DNA from: Caulobacter vibrioides OR37
GTDB lineage: Bacteria; Pseudomonadota; Alphaproteobacteria; Caulobacterales; Caulobacteraceae
Length of the DNA stretch: 64,000 nt
Assembly: GCF_000372645.1 (NCBI RefSeq)
Contig: NZ_APMP01000001.1
Location: 248,001-312,000, forward strand
Reading direction: 5' to 3'
Shown: piece by piece, positions 45,968-55,433 of the stretch
How the letters are laid out: each line of letters begins with the position of its first letter
How positions within the stretch are numbered: the first letter of the stretch is position 1
Program-made: the position numbers and the translations under genes
The notes under the pieces: generated by a model
What the model saw: only the letters and a program-made list of their open reading frames with translations
What the model was told of the DNA's origin: nothing
Database searches by the model: none

Positions 45968-46972
45968 ATGCACGAAGGTTTGGATCAGATTTGGCGAAAC
46001 GCGCGCGCCCTTGGCCTTCTGGTCATGGCGGCGATCAGCCTGGCCGCTTGCGCGACGCCCCGCTACGAGACGGGCAAGTCGGGCATGATGGCCTCGGCGA
46101 TCCACGACACCACGCGGGGCGGCTCGCCCCGTCCGGGTTCGACGATCGGCCGCGACGGCAAGCCTCTGCGCGGCACCGAAAAGCCCTATCAGGTCAACGG
46201 CGTCTGGTACTATCCGCGCGAGGACAAGGACTACAACGTCGTCGGGATCGGCTCGTGGTATGGCGAGCAATTCCACAATCGCCGCACGTCCAACGGCGAG
46301 CTTTTCGACATGGACGTGCCATCGGCCGCTCACAAGACCCTGCCGCTGCCGTGCCTCGTCGAAGTGACCAACCTCGACAACGGCAAGAAGATGATCGTCC
46401 GGGTCAATGATCGAGGGCCCTTCGTCGACGGCCGCGTCATCGACCTGTCCAAGGCGGCGGCCGAGCAACTGGGCTACCAACGCGCCGGCGTCGCCCATGT
46501 CCGGGTTCGCTATGTGGGCCCGGCGCCCAAAGCGGCGTTCGACGCGCCGCGCCGCTACGCCTCGATCCAGCGCGATCCGAACGCGCCGCGCAGCTTCGAC
46601 GACATCAAGGAGCCGCCTCAGCGGGTGCAGGTCCTGACGCCACGCCGCGAACCTGAGGCGCCGCCGCGGCTGATCGCGGCCGCGCCGCCGGCCGAAGCGT
46701 CGGCTCCGCCGATCAACCCGCCGGACGCCGCGCCGCTCCCGGTCCGGACGTACCGCATTCAGGCCGCTTCGTTCGCCAATCGTGAGAACGCCGAGAAGGC
46801 CGTCCGACAACTTTCGGGCGCCGGACAAACGACGATCGAGGCCATAGAACGTCCGAGCGGCACGCTCTATCGAGTCACCGTCTCGGCCGGACCGGACGAG
46901 GGCTCGGCTTCGAGCCTGCGTCAGCGGGTCGAGTCGATGGGCTATTCGGGCGCGACGGTGCTTCGCCCCTAG
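45968..46972 (+). CDS. rlpA: RlpA-like septal lipoprotein with SPOR domain
   Basis: 334 residues. Signal peptide with lipobox LAAC (Cys28). Double-psi beta-barrel lytic domain ~95-185: GIGSWYGEQFHNRRTSNGEL, then RVNDRGPFVDGRVIDLSKAA (catalytic Asp). Pro/Ala linker, then SPOR domain ~255-334 (YRIQAASFANRENAEKAVRQ) that binds denuded septal peptidoglycan. RlpA cleaves such glycans during division. Confidence 0.88.
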   Translation: MHEGLDQIWRNARALGLLVMAAISLAACATPRYETGKSGMMASAIHDTTRGGSPRPGSTIGRDGKPLRGTEKPYQVNGVWYYPREDKDYNVVGIGSWYGEQFHNRRTSNGELFDMDVPSAAHKTLPLPCLVEVTNLDNGKKMIVRVNDRGPFVDGRVIDLSKAAAEQLGYQRAGVAHVRVRYVGPAPKAAFDAPRRYASIQRDPNAPRSFDDIKEPPQRVQVLTPRREPEAPPRLIAAAPPAEASAPPINPPDAAPLPVRTYRIQAASFANRENAEKAVRQLSGAGQTTIEAIERPSGTLYRVTVSAGPDEGSASSLRQRVESMGYSGATVLRP

Positions 46973-47012
46973 AGGCTGGACAACACGCCGAAACCGGTCG
47001 ATGGAGGCCGGG

Positions 47013-48020
47013 ATGCACGCGCCCGCTCACCCTCGCGATGTCTATCGTCTGGACGGCCAGTCCGCCGCCGAGGCCGCGTTCATCGACGCCTTGGAGCGGA
47101 GGCGGCTGCACCACGCCTGGCTGCTGACGGGGCCCGAAGGCGTCGGCAAGGCGACCTTGGCCTATAGGATGGCGCGCCGCCTGCTGGGCGCGCGTCCGGA
47201 CCCCAGTCAGGGACTACTCGGCGCGGCGCCGTCGGACGCCGTCAGCCGCCAGGTTGCCGCGCGCTCGCATCCCGACCTGATGGTGCTGGAGCGCCTGACC
47301 GACGACGGCAAGGCGCGTAAGTCCATTCCGGTCGACGAAGCCCGCCGCCTGCCCGAATTCTTCGCCACGACGCCGGCCGTCTCGCCCTATCGGGTGGCGA
47401 TCATCGACGCGGCCGACGATCTCAACGTCAACGCCGCCAACGCCGTGCTGAAGACGCTGGAGGAGCCGCCGCCGCGCGGGGTGATCCTTCTGATCAGCCA
47501 CGCGCCAGGCAAGTTGCTGCCGACCATTCGTTCGCGATGCCGGCGCCTGCCCGTGCCAGCTCCTGGGATCGCCGCCGCCGCCGAGATGGTCGAGCGCATG
47601 GCCGATGTCGGCGAGCGGGACGCCGAGCGTCTGGTCCGCATGGCTCACGGCGCGCCAGGCAAGGCGCTGCAGCTGGCCGCCGCCGGCGCCATCGAGATCG
47701 ACGACGCGGCCAACGAGATCCTGCGGGCCCTGCCCAAGATCGATGAGGGGGCGCTGCTGGCCATGGCCGACACCTTCCGGGGCGCGGAGGGGATGGCGCG
47801 GTTCGAGCTTCTCATGGACCGCATGGCTGACCAGGTGCGGATCTTCGCCACCCGGGTGGCGGCCGACGGCGCGAATTCACAGGGCTTGGACCGCTGGGCG
47901 CAGGCGTGGGAGCGGCTCTCCAGGCTCCCGGGCGAGGTCGAGGCGGTGAACCTTGATCGCGGGGACGCCTTCTGGAGCGTCATCTCGGACTTGCGCGCGG
48001 CGGCCAAGGCGGCGATGTGA
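47013..48020 (+). CDS. holB: DNA polymerase III subunit delta'
   Basis: 335 residues. Clamp-loader AAA+ domain with the degraded P-loop GPEGVGKATLAYRMA, the DDLNVNAANAVLKTLEEPPP motif and RSRCRRLPVP (SRC motif). ATG 47013 has GGAGG 5 bases before it; ATG 47001 lies inside that Shine-Dalgarno. Stop overlaps the GTG of the tatD-like gene. Neither tmk nor metG, frequent neighbours in alphaproteobacteria, is present. Confidence 0.9.
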   Translation: MHAPAHPRDVYRLDGQSAAEAAFIDALERRRLHHAWLLTGPEGVGKATLAYRMARRLLGARPDPSQGLLGAAPSDAVSRQVAARSHPDLMVLERLTDDGKARKSIPVDEARRLPEFFATTPAVSPYRVAIIDAADDLNVNAANAVLKTLEEPPPRGVILLISHAPGKLLPTIRSRCRRLPVPAPGIAAAAEMVERMADVGERDAERLVRMAHGAPGKALQLAAAGAIEIDDAANEILRALPKIDEGALLAMADTFRGAEGMARFELLMDRMADQVRIFATRVAADGANSQGLDRWAQAWERLSRLPGEVEAVNLDRGDAFWSVISDLRAAAKAAM

Positions 48021-48025
48021 GCCGT

Positions 48026-48805
48026 ATGCTCATCGACAGCCACGTGAATCTCCACGCCCCTCAGTTCGCCGAGGACAGGGACGCGGTCATCGCCCGAGCC
48101 CGCGATGCTGGCGTCGCCCTGATGGTCACCATCTGCGACAAGGTTTCCGCCTTCGAGGCCGTTCACGCGATCGCCATGGCCGAGCCCGACATCTGGTGCA
48201 CCGTCGGAACGCACCCGCACGAAGCCAAGGAAGATCCTGGCCTGGTCGCCGCGCGTCTGGTCGAGCTGGCCCAGCGCCCGCGCGTGGTCGGCATCGGCGA
48301 GTGCGGGCTGGATTTCCATTACGACCTATCGCCGCGCGACGTGCAGGCCCAGGTGTTCCGCCAACACTGCGTCGCCGCCCGGCAAAGCGGCTTGCCGTTG
48401 GTGGTTCATACCCGTGAAGCCGATGATGTCATGGGCCACATCCTCGAGGAGGAGCACGCGTCCGGACCCTTCAAGATCCTGATGCATTGCTATACGAGCG
48501 GCGCTGAACTGGCCGCCCGCGCGGCTGCCCTCGGCGCCTGGTTCTCGGTCTCGGGCATCGCCACGTTCAAGGCGGCGGAGGAGGTGAGGGCGCTGATCCG
48601 CGACATGCCGGCCGACCGCATCATTGTCGAGACCGACTGCCCCTATCTGGCGCCCGTGCCGATGCGCGGCCGGCGTAACGAACCGGCCTATCTGCCGCAC
48701 ATCTACGACAAGCTGGCCGAAATCCGCGGCTGGAGCAGGGCCGATACCGAGGCCCGGACCGAGGACGCGTTCTTCGACCTTTTCGACCGGATCCCGCGAC
48801 CGTGA
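48026..48805 (+). CDS. TatD-family hydrolase with altered first metal motif
   Basis: About 260 residues. VGTHPHEAKED, GIGECGLDFHYD, LVVHTREADDV, ILMHCYTSG and VETDCPYLAP are TatD signatures of metal-dependent DNase/phosphodiesterase. At the first ligand pair, however, the chain reads DSHVNLH, so the second His of HxH is Asn. ATG 48026 or overlapping GTG 48017. Stop overlaps the MBL gene start by 4 bases. Confidence 0.87.
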   Translation: MLIDSHVNLHAPQFAEDRDAVIARARDAGVALMVTICDKVSAFEAVHAIAMAEPDIWCTVGTHPHEAKEDPGLVAARLVELAQRPRVVGIGECGLDFHYDLSPRDVQAQVFRQHCVAARQSGLPLVVHTREADDVMGHILEEEHASGPFKILMHCYTSGAELAARAAALGAWFSVSGIATFKAAEEVRALIRDMPADRIIVETDCPYLAPVPMRGRRNEPAYLPHIYDKLAEIRGWSRADTEARTEDAFFDLFDRIPRP

Positions 48806-49608
48806 CCGGGCTTCTGGAGTTCACGATCCTGGGCTCCGGCTCGTCGGGCGGCGTTCCGCGCGCCGATGGCAACTGGGGCGACTGCGACCCAGCCGAACCG
48901 CGGAATCACCGCTCTCGCTGTTCGCTGCTGGTGCGCCGGCTCGGCGAGGGCGGTCCGCGTCATCAGACCACCGTCGTGGTCGACACCTCGCCCGACCTGC
49001 GCCTGCAGACCGCTCAAGCGGGCGTCCAGCGCGTCGACGCGGCGCTCTACACCCACGACCACGCCGACCAGGCGCATGGGATCGACGATCTGCGGCCGTT
49101 CTTCCTGAACCAGCGCGAACGTATCCCGACCTATATGGACCAGGCCACCTGGGACGGCCTGCTGAACCGGTTCTCCTATGTGTTCGAGACGCGGGGCGGC
49201 TATCCGGCCATTCTGGATCCGCGCCTGATCCCGCCGTTGGGCGTCGACTTCGCGATCGAAGGACCCAGCGGGGCGATTCCCGTCCACACCTTCGACGTCG
49301 ATCACGGCGGCGTCCGCGCGGTCGGCTATCGCTTCGGCGGCGTGGCCTATACGCCCGATGTTCGCGCCATTCCCGACGGCAGTTGGGCGGACCTGGAGGA
49401 TCTGGATGTCTGGATCGTCGACGCCCTGCGCTGGACGCCCCATCCGACCCATGCGCATGTCGATCTGGCGCTGGAGTGGATCGCCAAGGCGCAGCCCCGA
49501 AGGGCGATCCTGACCAATCTGCATATCGACCTCGACTATCACGTCTTGTCGGCGCGCCTGCCGTCCGGCGTCGAGGCGGCCTATGATGGAATGCGCTTTA
49601 TCCTCTGA
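48802..49608 (+). CDS. MBL-fold metallohydrolase, PhnP-like
   Basis: 268 residues from GTG. LGSGSSGGVPRADGNWG at the start and metal motif YTHDHADQAHGIDDL (HxHxDH). Later His residues in FDVDHGG and HPTHAHVDLAL complete the dinuclear site. Family includes cyclic phosphodiesterases such as PhnP. Coupled to the tatD-like gene. Confidence 0.88.
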   Translation: MTGLLEFTILGSGSSGGVPRADGNWGDCDPAEPRNHRSRCSLLVRRLGEGGPRHQTTVVVDTSPDLRLQTAQAGVQRVDAALYTHDHADQAHGIDDLRPFFLNQRERIPTYMDQATWDGLLNRFSYVFETRGGYPAILDPRLIPPLGVDFAIEGPSGAIPVHTFDVDHGGVRAVGYRFGGVAYTPDVRAIPDGSWADLEDLDVWIVDALRWTPHPTHAHVDLALEWIAKAQPRRAILTNLHIDLDYHVLSARLPSGVEAAYDGMRFIL

Positions 49609-49664
49609 ACCCGAGGCAACTTTCCCGGTCCTCACGGAGTTCTCCGCCTGACTGGAGAACCGCA

Positions 49665-50258
49665 ATGGCCGCGCCGAATATCCATGCCACCGCCGAGGCC
49701 CGTCGTCGCGCCGCAGTTTGGAGCATCGCTTTGGCCGGCGTTCCGGTCGCGATCGCGCTGGCGGTCCTGCTGGATCTTCTCGGGCTGGCGGTGGGGAACA
49801 TCGTCGCCGATCCGTTCCAGCTGACCCAAGACCGCGTAAATGGGCTGGTGTTCAGCGGCGGCCTCTGGTTCCTGCTCGCCAACGTCCTGGCCCTCGAGGT
49901 CGGCGTCTGGATCGCCACGCGAGCGCGCCGGTTTTCCAGTCGTCACCGGGGGGCGTTGCTGGGCCTGACCGTCTGGAGCCTGGCCTTCATGGTCGCCGGG
50001 GTTGGAGGGCATCGAGCCGCCGCCGAGACCCTGGCGACGACCAGCGAAGCCACGGCGCTAGCCCTTCAAGGCGACGAGGAGATTTCGCCGCAAGACCTGG
50101 AACGCGCCGTGGGCGCCGCGCGGGACGTGGCGAATGAACTGGCCTGGTGGGGCGGAGCCGGGCTGGCGCTTGGCGTCGTCGGCGCCTGTCTGGGGCGAAG
50201 AAATCGTGCGCGCACGACCCTTCCTTGCCCTGCTCTTGAACAGACTTCGGCGGCCTAA
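49665..50258 (+). CDS. Hypothetical three- to four-helix membrane protein
   Basis: 197 residues with hydrophobic helices at about residues 20-45, 62-88 and 98-118, and a final one at ~160-180 (WWGGAGLALGVVGACL). A helical acidic segment with EISPQDLERAVGAARD lies before the last helix. No family recognised. ATG 49665 after GGAGAACCGCA. Confidence 0.72.
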   Translation: MAAPNIHATAEARRRAAVWSIALAGVPVAIALAVLLDLLGLAVGNIVADPFQLTQDRVNGLVFSGGLWFLLANVLALEVGVWIATRARRFSSRHRGALLGLTVWSLAFMVAGVGGHRAAAETLATTSEATALALQGDEEISPQDLERAVGAARDVANELAWWGGAGLALGVVGACLGRRNRARTTLPCPALEQTSAA

Positions 50259-50401
50259 GCGACAGCGACGGCTAATTTAGGCGCGATTTTGTCGATCTGT
50301 TACAATGATGAAATAGCCGCGTTCCACACGGTCGTCATAGGAAAGCGATAGTTTACCCACCTGCTTCTCATCCGTGCCCGTTAGCCTCGCGTAGATCCTT
50401 C

Positions 50402-50608
50402 ATGGCTGAAACCGTCACCGCCTCTCGTGAGATTTTCCAGCGTTTGCGCGCGCGCTTGCCGGCGATCACGCGCGAGCATCTGTTCGATTGCTATGCGATC
50501 AGCGAGACGACCTGGACCAAGCTCCGCGACGGCAAGCCGGTGAAGCGCTCGACGCTGGACCGCATCCTGGCCAAGCTCGAGGCGCTCGACGCCCGCGTGG
50601 CCGCCTAG
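50402..50608 (+). CDS. Small HTH-like hypothetical protein
   Basis: 68 residues, helical: [40 protein letters not shown] resembles a compact helix-turn-helix. No typical Shine-Dalgarno is visible (ATCCTTC before ATG), so perhaps leaderless. The stop codon is the first three bases of the intergenic repeat copy 2. Function unknown. Confidence 0.7.
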   Translation: MAETVTASREIFQRLRARLPAITREHLFDCYAISETTWTKLRDGKPVKRSTLDRILAKLEALDARVAA

Positions 50609-50718
50609 AGCCTTTGGACTGAAGTCGGAATCGATTTCAGCGTTAAAAAGGCTCTAAATCAAATGTTTAGGGCGTGATGTGAGCTGAAGCCGGTTCCCAC
50701 TTTCAGCCTCACGCTCTA
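50606..50718 (+). repeat. Two-hairpin intergenic repeat, copy 2
   Basis: Begins with the TAG stop of the small HTH-like gene. Same two-hairpin architecture as copy 1 at 39182-39294 but opposite orientation. The eight bases before the TAG (TGGCCGCC) also agree between the two loci. Lies directly before the kdp promoter region. Confidence 0.8.
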
Positions 50719-50739
50719 GATCCGCCGCGTCCTTCTGAT

Positions 50740-50757
50740 CTTTATGCCGTCTTTATG
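50740..50757 (+). promoter_or_regulatory. Direct repeat, putative KdpE site
   Basis: CTTTATG at 50740-50746 and 50751-50757, 11 bases apart, as for OmpR/PhoB-type regulators that bind one face of the helix. It lies 75-90 bases before the first gene of the kdp operon. KdpE is the natural candidate; binding is inferred. Confidence 0.5.
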
Positions 50758-50831
50758 AGGTGGGCGGGCTTCAATATGGAGTCCTTACGCCCCGACGTGG
50801 TCCATGGCTTCCGACATCTAAGGAGGCCGGG

Positions 50832-50915
50832 ATGGCTGATCTTATCTATGGGGCGCTGGCCTTCGGCCTGTTCGCCCTGTTTGGCGCGTTCGTCATAGCG
50901 CTGAGGCGCGTCTGA
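50832..50915 (+). CDS. 27-residue membrane miniprotein at the head of the kdp operon
   Basis: MADLIYGALAFGLFALFGAF is followed by seven more residues ending RRV: one membrane helix and a basic end. A full AGGAGG lies 7 bases before the ATG. Two bases separate its stop from kdpF. Such KdpF-like miniproteins occur before kdpF in some genomes and are often unannotated. Confidence 0.75.
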   Translation: MADLIYGALAFGLFALFGAFVIALRRV

Positions 50916-50917
50916 CC

Positions 50918-51004
50918 ATGATCGTGAATCTGTTGTGGGCCGCCGGGGCGATCGTCGTCGCCGGCTACATGGTCGCGGCGATGCTGCGGCCCGACAAGTT
51001 CTGA
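50918..51004 (+). CDS. kdpF: Potassium-transporting ATPase subunit KdpF
   Basis: 28 residues: one helix followed by the family-specific C-terminal LRPDKF. KdpF stabilises the KdpFABC complex in the membrane. It lies 13 bases before kdpA. Confidence 0.88.
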   Translation: MIVNLLWAAGAIVVAGYMVAAMLRPDKF

Positions 51005-51017
51005 CGGACCTTAGCAA

Positions 51018-52727
51018 ATGAACTGGCAAGGATGGGCGGAGATCGCCCTGACCCTGAGCCTAGCCGTCGCCATCGGCTGGCCTCTGGGTGTTTTCATGTC
51101 GCGCGTCTGGAACGGCGAGCGCACCTTCCTCGATCCGATTCTGCGGCCCGTCGAGGCCGTGTTCTATGCCGCCTGCGGCGTGGATCCCAAGAAGAGCCAA
51201 AGCTGGCACGCCTATGCGCTGGCGTTGCTGGCGTTCAACCTGGCGGGTTTCGCCATCACCTACGCCGTCCTGCGTCTGCAAGGCGTGCTGCCGCTGAACC
51301 CGCAGGGCTTCCCCGGACTGTCCGAGCACCTGTCGTTCAACACGGCCATCAGCTTCGTGACCAACACCAACTGGCAGAGCTACTCGGGCGAGACGACCAT
51401 GTCGACGCTCAGCCAGATGATCGTGCTGACGGTGCAGAACTTCGTTTCCGCCGCCACCGGCGCGACCGTGGCGGCCGCGCTCGCGCGGGCCTTCACCGCC
51501 AATCGCGGCGAGGGACTGGGAAACTTTTGGGCGGACCTGATCCGCACGACCCTCTACGTTCTGGTCCCGCTGTCCGTGGTCGTCGCTATCGTCCTGGTCG
51601 CCCTGGGCGTGCCCCAGACCCTATCCGCCGGCGTCGTCGCGCATACGATGGAGGGCGCCGACCAGAAGATCCCGCTCTACGCGGTGGCCTCTCAGGAGGC
51701 GATCAAGATGCTGGGCATCAACGGCGGGGGCGTCTTCAACGCCAATTCGGCTCACCCGTTCGAGAATCCGACCCCGCTGACCAACCTGATCACGGCCGTG
51801 TCGCTGAACGTTCTCGGCTGGGCCTCCTTCTTCGCCTTCGGCCGCTCGGCCTTGGTCAAGAAGGACATCCGGGCCCTGGTGATCAGCGCCTTCGTGCTGC
51901 TGTTCGCGGGCGCCGCGACGATCTACGCCACCGAGACCCGCGTCCCGCCGGCTCAGATGGCCGCGGGCGCCGAGACCACGGTCAATATGGAGGGCAAGGA
52001 GGTCCGCTTCGGCGCGCCGGCCACCGCCGCCTGGGCCGCCGCCACGACCGGCGCCTCCAACGGCTCGGTCAACGGGATGCACTCCAGCCTGATGCCGCTG
52101 GGCGGAGCCATGACCATGTTCCTGATGCACTTGGGCGAGATCCTGCCCGGCGGCATCGGTTCCGGCATCGCCGTGATGGTGGTGATGGCTATCCTGGCCG
52201 TCTTCGTCGCGGGTCTGATGGTGGGCCGCACGCCGGAGTATCTGGGCAAGAAGATCGAGGCCCGCGAGGTCAAACTGTCGATCCTGGCCGTCCTGGCCAT
52301 CCCGGTCTCGACCCTGGGCTTCGCCGCCATCGCCGCGGTTCTACCCGAGGCGCTGAAGGCCCTGATGCATACAGGACCGCACGGTTTGTCGGAAATCCTC
52401 TACGCCTACACCTCGGCGACGGCCAACAATGGCTCCGCCTTCGCCGGCCTCTCGGCCAACGCGCCGTGGTGGGACGCGACTTTGGGCGTCTCCATGGCGC
52501 TGGGCCGGTTCCCGCCGATCGTGGCCGTTCTGGCCATTGCCGGCGCTCTGGCGGCCAAGCCCAAGCTGGCGCCGTCGGCTGGCACCCTGCCGACCCACGG
52601 CGGTCTCTTCGTCGGTCTCCTGATCGGGGTGATCCTGATCCTCGGCGGCCTGCAATTCTTCCCCGCTCTGGCCCTGGGCCCGATCGCCGAGCACTTCCAA
52701 GCGCTCGCCTTCGTCGCCGGCCACTGA
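51018..52727 (+). CDS. kdpA: Potassium-transporting ATPase subunit KdpA
   Basis: 569 residues with about ten membrane helices. Selectivity-loop motifs [33 protein letters not shown] and [10 protein letters not shown] are those of the K+ channel-like subunit. It takes up K+ at micromolar concentrations with KdpB energy. Confidence 0.97.
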   Translation: MNWQGWAEIALTLSLAVAIGWPLGVFMSRVWNGERTFLDPILRPVEAVFYAACGVDPKKSQSWHAYALALLAFNLAGFAITYAVLRLQGVLPLNPQGFPGLSEHLSFNTAISFVTNTNWQSYSGETTMSTLSQMIVLTVQNFVSAATGATVAAALARAFTANRGEGLGNFWADLIRTTLYVLVPLSVVVAIVLVALGVPQTLSAGVVAHTMEGADQKIPLYAVASQEAIKMLGINGGGVFNANSAHPFENPTPLTNLITAVSLNVLGWASFFAFGRSALVKKDIRALVISAFVLLFAGAATIYATETRVPPAQMAAGAETTVNMEGKEVRFGAPATAAWAAATTGASNGSVNGMHSSLMPLGGAMTMFLMHLGEILPGGIGSGIAVMVVMAILAVFVAGLMVGRTPEYLGKKIEAREVKLSILAVLAIPVSTLGFAAIAAVLPEALKALMHTGPHGLSEILYAYTSATANNGSAFAGLSANAPWWDATLGVSMALGRFPPIVAVLAIAGALAAKPKLAPSAGTLPTHGGLFVGLLIGVILILGGLQFFPALALGPIAEHFQALAFVAGH

Positions 52728-52745
52728 TCCAAGGGCGCGTCTCAC

Positions 52746-54815
52746 ATGACCTCAATCGACACCCACGCCGGGGAGGGCCGTCCCAAATCGGGCGCCCTGG
52801 CGGCCGGCCTCAACGGGCCGGTCCTGGCCCGCGCGGCCAAGGACAGCTTCATCAAGCTGGACCCCCGCAAACTGACCGGCAATCCGGTGATCTTCGCGAC
52901 CTGGATCGTGGCGCTGCTATCGACGATCTCGGCGGGCGCGGCCATCGTCAACCACCAGGCCGCCGGCTTCGCCATCCAGGTGGCGCTGTGGCTGTGGGCC
53001 ACGGTTCTGTTCGCCAATCTCGCCGAAAGCGTCGCGGAAGGGCGCGGCAAGGCGGCGGCCGACAGTCTCCGCGCCGCGCGCGTCACCACCAAGGCCAAGC
53101 TGCTGGTCGATGACAAGACCGGAACCTGGATCCCGACTCCCGCCCACAAGCTGGGAGTAGGGGAGGTGATCCTGGTCGAGGCTGGCGACGTCGTCCCCAC
53201 CGACGGCGAGATCATCGAGGGCATGGCCAGCGTCAACGAAGCGGCCATCACCGGCGAGAGCGCCCCCGTCATCCGCGAAAGCGGCGGCGACCGCTCGGCC
53301 GTCACCGGCGGCACCACGGTCGTCTCCGACTGGATCAAGGTCCGTGTCACCGCCGAGGCAGGCTCGACCTTCCTCGACCGCATGATCGCCATGGTCGAGG
53401 GCGCTGACCGCCGAAAGACCCCCAACGAGATCGCCCTGGCCGTGCTGCTGGCCGGCCTGACCCTGATCTTCCTGATCGCGGTCGTCACGCTCTTGGGTCT
53501 CGGCAAGTTCTCGGGGGTCAACGTCGATCCGCTGGTGCTGGGCGCGCTGTTCATCACGCTGATCCCGACGACCATCGGCGGCCTGCTCAGCGCCGTCGGC
53601 ATCGCCGGCATGGACCGCTTGCTGAAGGTCAACGTCCTGGCCACCTCGGGCCGCGCCGTGGAAGCGGCCGGCGACGTCGACACCCTGCTGCTCGACAAGA
53701 CCGGCACCATCACCTTCGGCAACCGCATGGCCACCGAGGTGATCCCGGCGCCGGGCGTGCGCCCCGACATCGCCCTGAAGGCCGCCCTGATGGCCTCCCT
53801 GGCCGATGAAACCCCCGAAGGCCGCTCGATCATCGAGCTGGGCCGCAACCAGGGCCTGGTCGTCGAAAGCCCGAGCGGCGCCACGGCGATCCCGTTCAGC
53901 GCCTCGACCCGTCAGTCGGGCCTGGACGCGGGCGGTCGCAGCTGGCGCAAGGGCGCGGTCGACGCGGTCTATCGCTCTCTGTCCCTCGACCCCAAGACCA
54001 TACCGGTCGAGATCACCGCCGCCGTCGATCGCATCGCCCGCTCGGGCGGCACGCCGCTAGCCGTGAGCGAGGACGGCGCCCTGGTCGGGGTCATCCACCT
54101 GAAGGACGTGGTGAAGCCCGGGGTGAAGGCGCGGTTCGCCGATCTGCGTCGCATGGGCCTGCGCACCGTGATGATCACCGGCGACAACCCGGTGACCGCC
54201 GCGGCGATCGCCTCGGAAGCCGGTGTCGACGACTTCCTCGCCGAGGCCACGCCCGAGGACAAGCTGCGCCTGATGCGCGACGAACAGGCCAAGGGCCGCC
54301 TGGTGGCCATGTGCGGCGACGGCGCCAACGACGCGCCGGCCCTCGCTCAAGCCGACGTCGGCGTGGCCATGCAGACCGGGGCCCAGGCCGCGCGCGAGGC
54401 CGGCAACATGGTCGACCTCGACAGCGACCCGACCAAGGTCATCGAGATCGTCGAGGTGGGCAAGCAGATGCTGATCACCCGCGGCGCTCTGACGACCTTC
54501 TCGATCGCCAACGATGTGGCCAAGTACTTCGCCATCATCCCGGCGATGTTCGTCGGCGCTCTGCCGGCCTTGGCCGCGCTGAACGTCATGAAGCTGCACA
54601 GCCCGCAGAGCGCGATCCTGTCGGCGGTGATCTTCAACGCCCTGATCATCGTGGCCCTGATCCCGCTGGCCCTCAAGGGCGTGAAGTACCGCGCCATCGG
54701 CGCCGGCAAGCTGCTCTCGCGCAACCTGACCCTCTACGGGCTGGGCGGCCTCGTGGCGCCATTCGTCGGCATCAAGCTGATCGACTTGGTGATCTCGGCG
54801 CTGGGCCTAGCGTAA
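52746..54815 (+). CDS. kdpB: Potassium-transporting P-type ATPase subunit KdpB
   Basis: 689 residues. Phosphorylation site [16 protein letters not shown], actuator TGES ([12 protein letters not shown]), hinge [16 protein letters not shown], KdpB-type [14 protein letters not shown]. Length normal. ATP hydrolysis here drives K+ through KdpA. Confidence 0.97.
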   Translation: MTSIDTHAGEGRPKSGALAAGLNGPVLARAAKDSFIKLDPRKLTGNPVIFATWIVALLSTISAGAAIVNHQAAGFAIQVALWLWATVLFANLAESVAEGRGKAAADSLRAARVTTKAKLLVDDKTGTWIPTPAHKLGVGEVILVEAGDVVPTDGEIIEGMASVNEAAITGESAPVIRESGGDRSAVTGGTTVVSDWIKVRVTAEAGSTFLDRMIAMVEGADRRKTPNEIALAVLLAGLTLIFLIAVVTLLGLGKFSGVNVDPLVLGALFITLIPTTIGGLLSAVGIAGMDRLLKVNVLATSGRAVEAAGDVDTLLLDKTGTITFGNRMATEVIPAPGVRPDIALKAALMASLADETPEGRSIIELGRNQGLVVESPSGATAIPFSASTRQSGLDAGGRSWRKGAVDAVYRSLSLDPKTIPVEITAAVDRIARSGGTPLAVSEDGALVGVIHLKDVVKPGVKARFADLRRMGLRTVMITGDNPVTAAAIASEAGVDDFLAEATPEDKLRLMRDEQAKGRLVAMCGDGANDAPALAQADVGVAMQTGAQAAREAGNMVDLDSDPTKVIEIVEVGKQMLITRGALTTFSIANDVAKYFAIIPAMFVGALPALAALNVMKLHSPQSAILSAVIFNALIIVALIPLALKGVKYRAIGAGKLLSRNLTLYGLGGLVAPFVGIKLIDLVISALGLA

Positions 54816-54842
54816 ACCGTCGCGATCGGAGATTCATACGTC

Positions 54843-55433
54843 ATGCTTTCGCATCTTCGTCCCGCCATCGTCTCGATGGGTCTGTTCACGGTCCTGCTGG
54901 GCCTGGGCTATCCGCTGGCCGTGACCGGCGTCGCCCAGGCGGCGTTCCCCGCCCAGGCGGCCGGCAGTCTGGTCCGCGACCCGGGCGGCAAGGTCGTCGG
55001 TTCGGTCCTGATCGGCCAGACCTTCGCCAAGGCCGAATACTTCCACGGTCGCCCCTCGGCCGCCGGCAACGGCTATGACCCCACCGCCTCGGGCGGCTCG
55101 AACATGGGTCCGCTGTACGACAAGCTGATCGCTCGCGAGAAGACCGACGCCGCCGCCCTGCGCAAGGAGAACCCTGGCGCGACGATCCCGGCCGACGCGG
55201 TGACCACCTCGGGATCGGGCCTGGACCCGGACATCTCGCCGGCGAACGCCCGTTTCCAGGCGCCGCGCGTGGCCAAGGCCCGCAACGCGCCCGAGGCCGA
55301 GGTTCTGGCCCTGATCGACGCCGCGGTCGCCAAGCCTCTTCTCGGGTTTATCGGCCAGCCGCGCGTCAATGTGCTAGCGCTTAATCGAGCGATCGACGCT
55401 CGCTTTCCCATGAACAACGGCAAGGGCGGTTAG
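54843..55433 (+). CDS. kdpC: Potassium-transporting ATPase subunit KdpC
   Basis: 196 residues. One N-terminal membrane helix (IVSMGLFTVLLGLGYPLAVT), then GRPSAAGNGYDPTASGGSN and SGSGLDPDISPANA, the conserved KdpC motifs in the periplasmic domain. The stop TAG overlaps the GTG of kdpD by one base. Confidence 0.95.
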   Translation: MLSHLRPAIVSMGLFTVLLGLGYPLAVTGVAQAAFPAQAAGSLVRDPGGKVVGSVLIGQTFAKAEYFHGRPSAAGNGYDPTASGGSNMGPLYDKLIAREKTDAAALRKENPGATIPADAVTTSGSGLDPDISPANARFQAPRVAKARNAPEAEVLALIDAAVAKPLLGFIGQPRVNVLALNRAIDARFPMNNGKGG

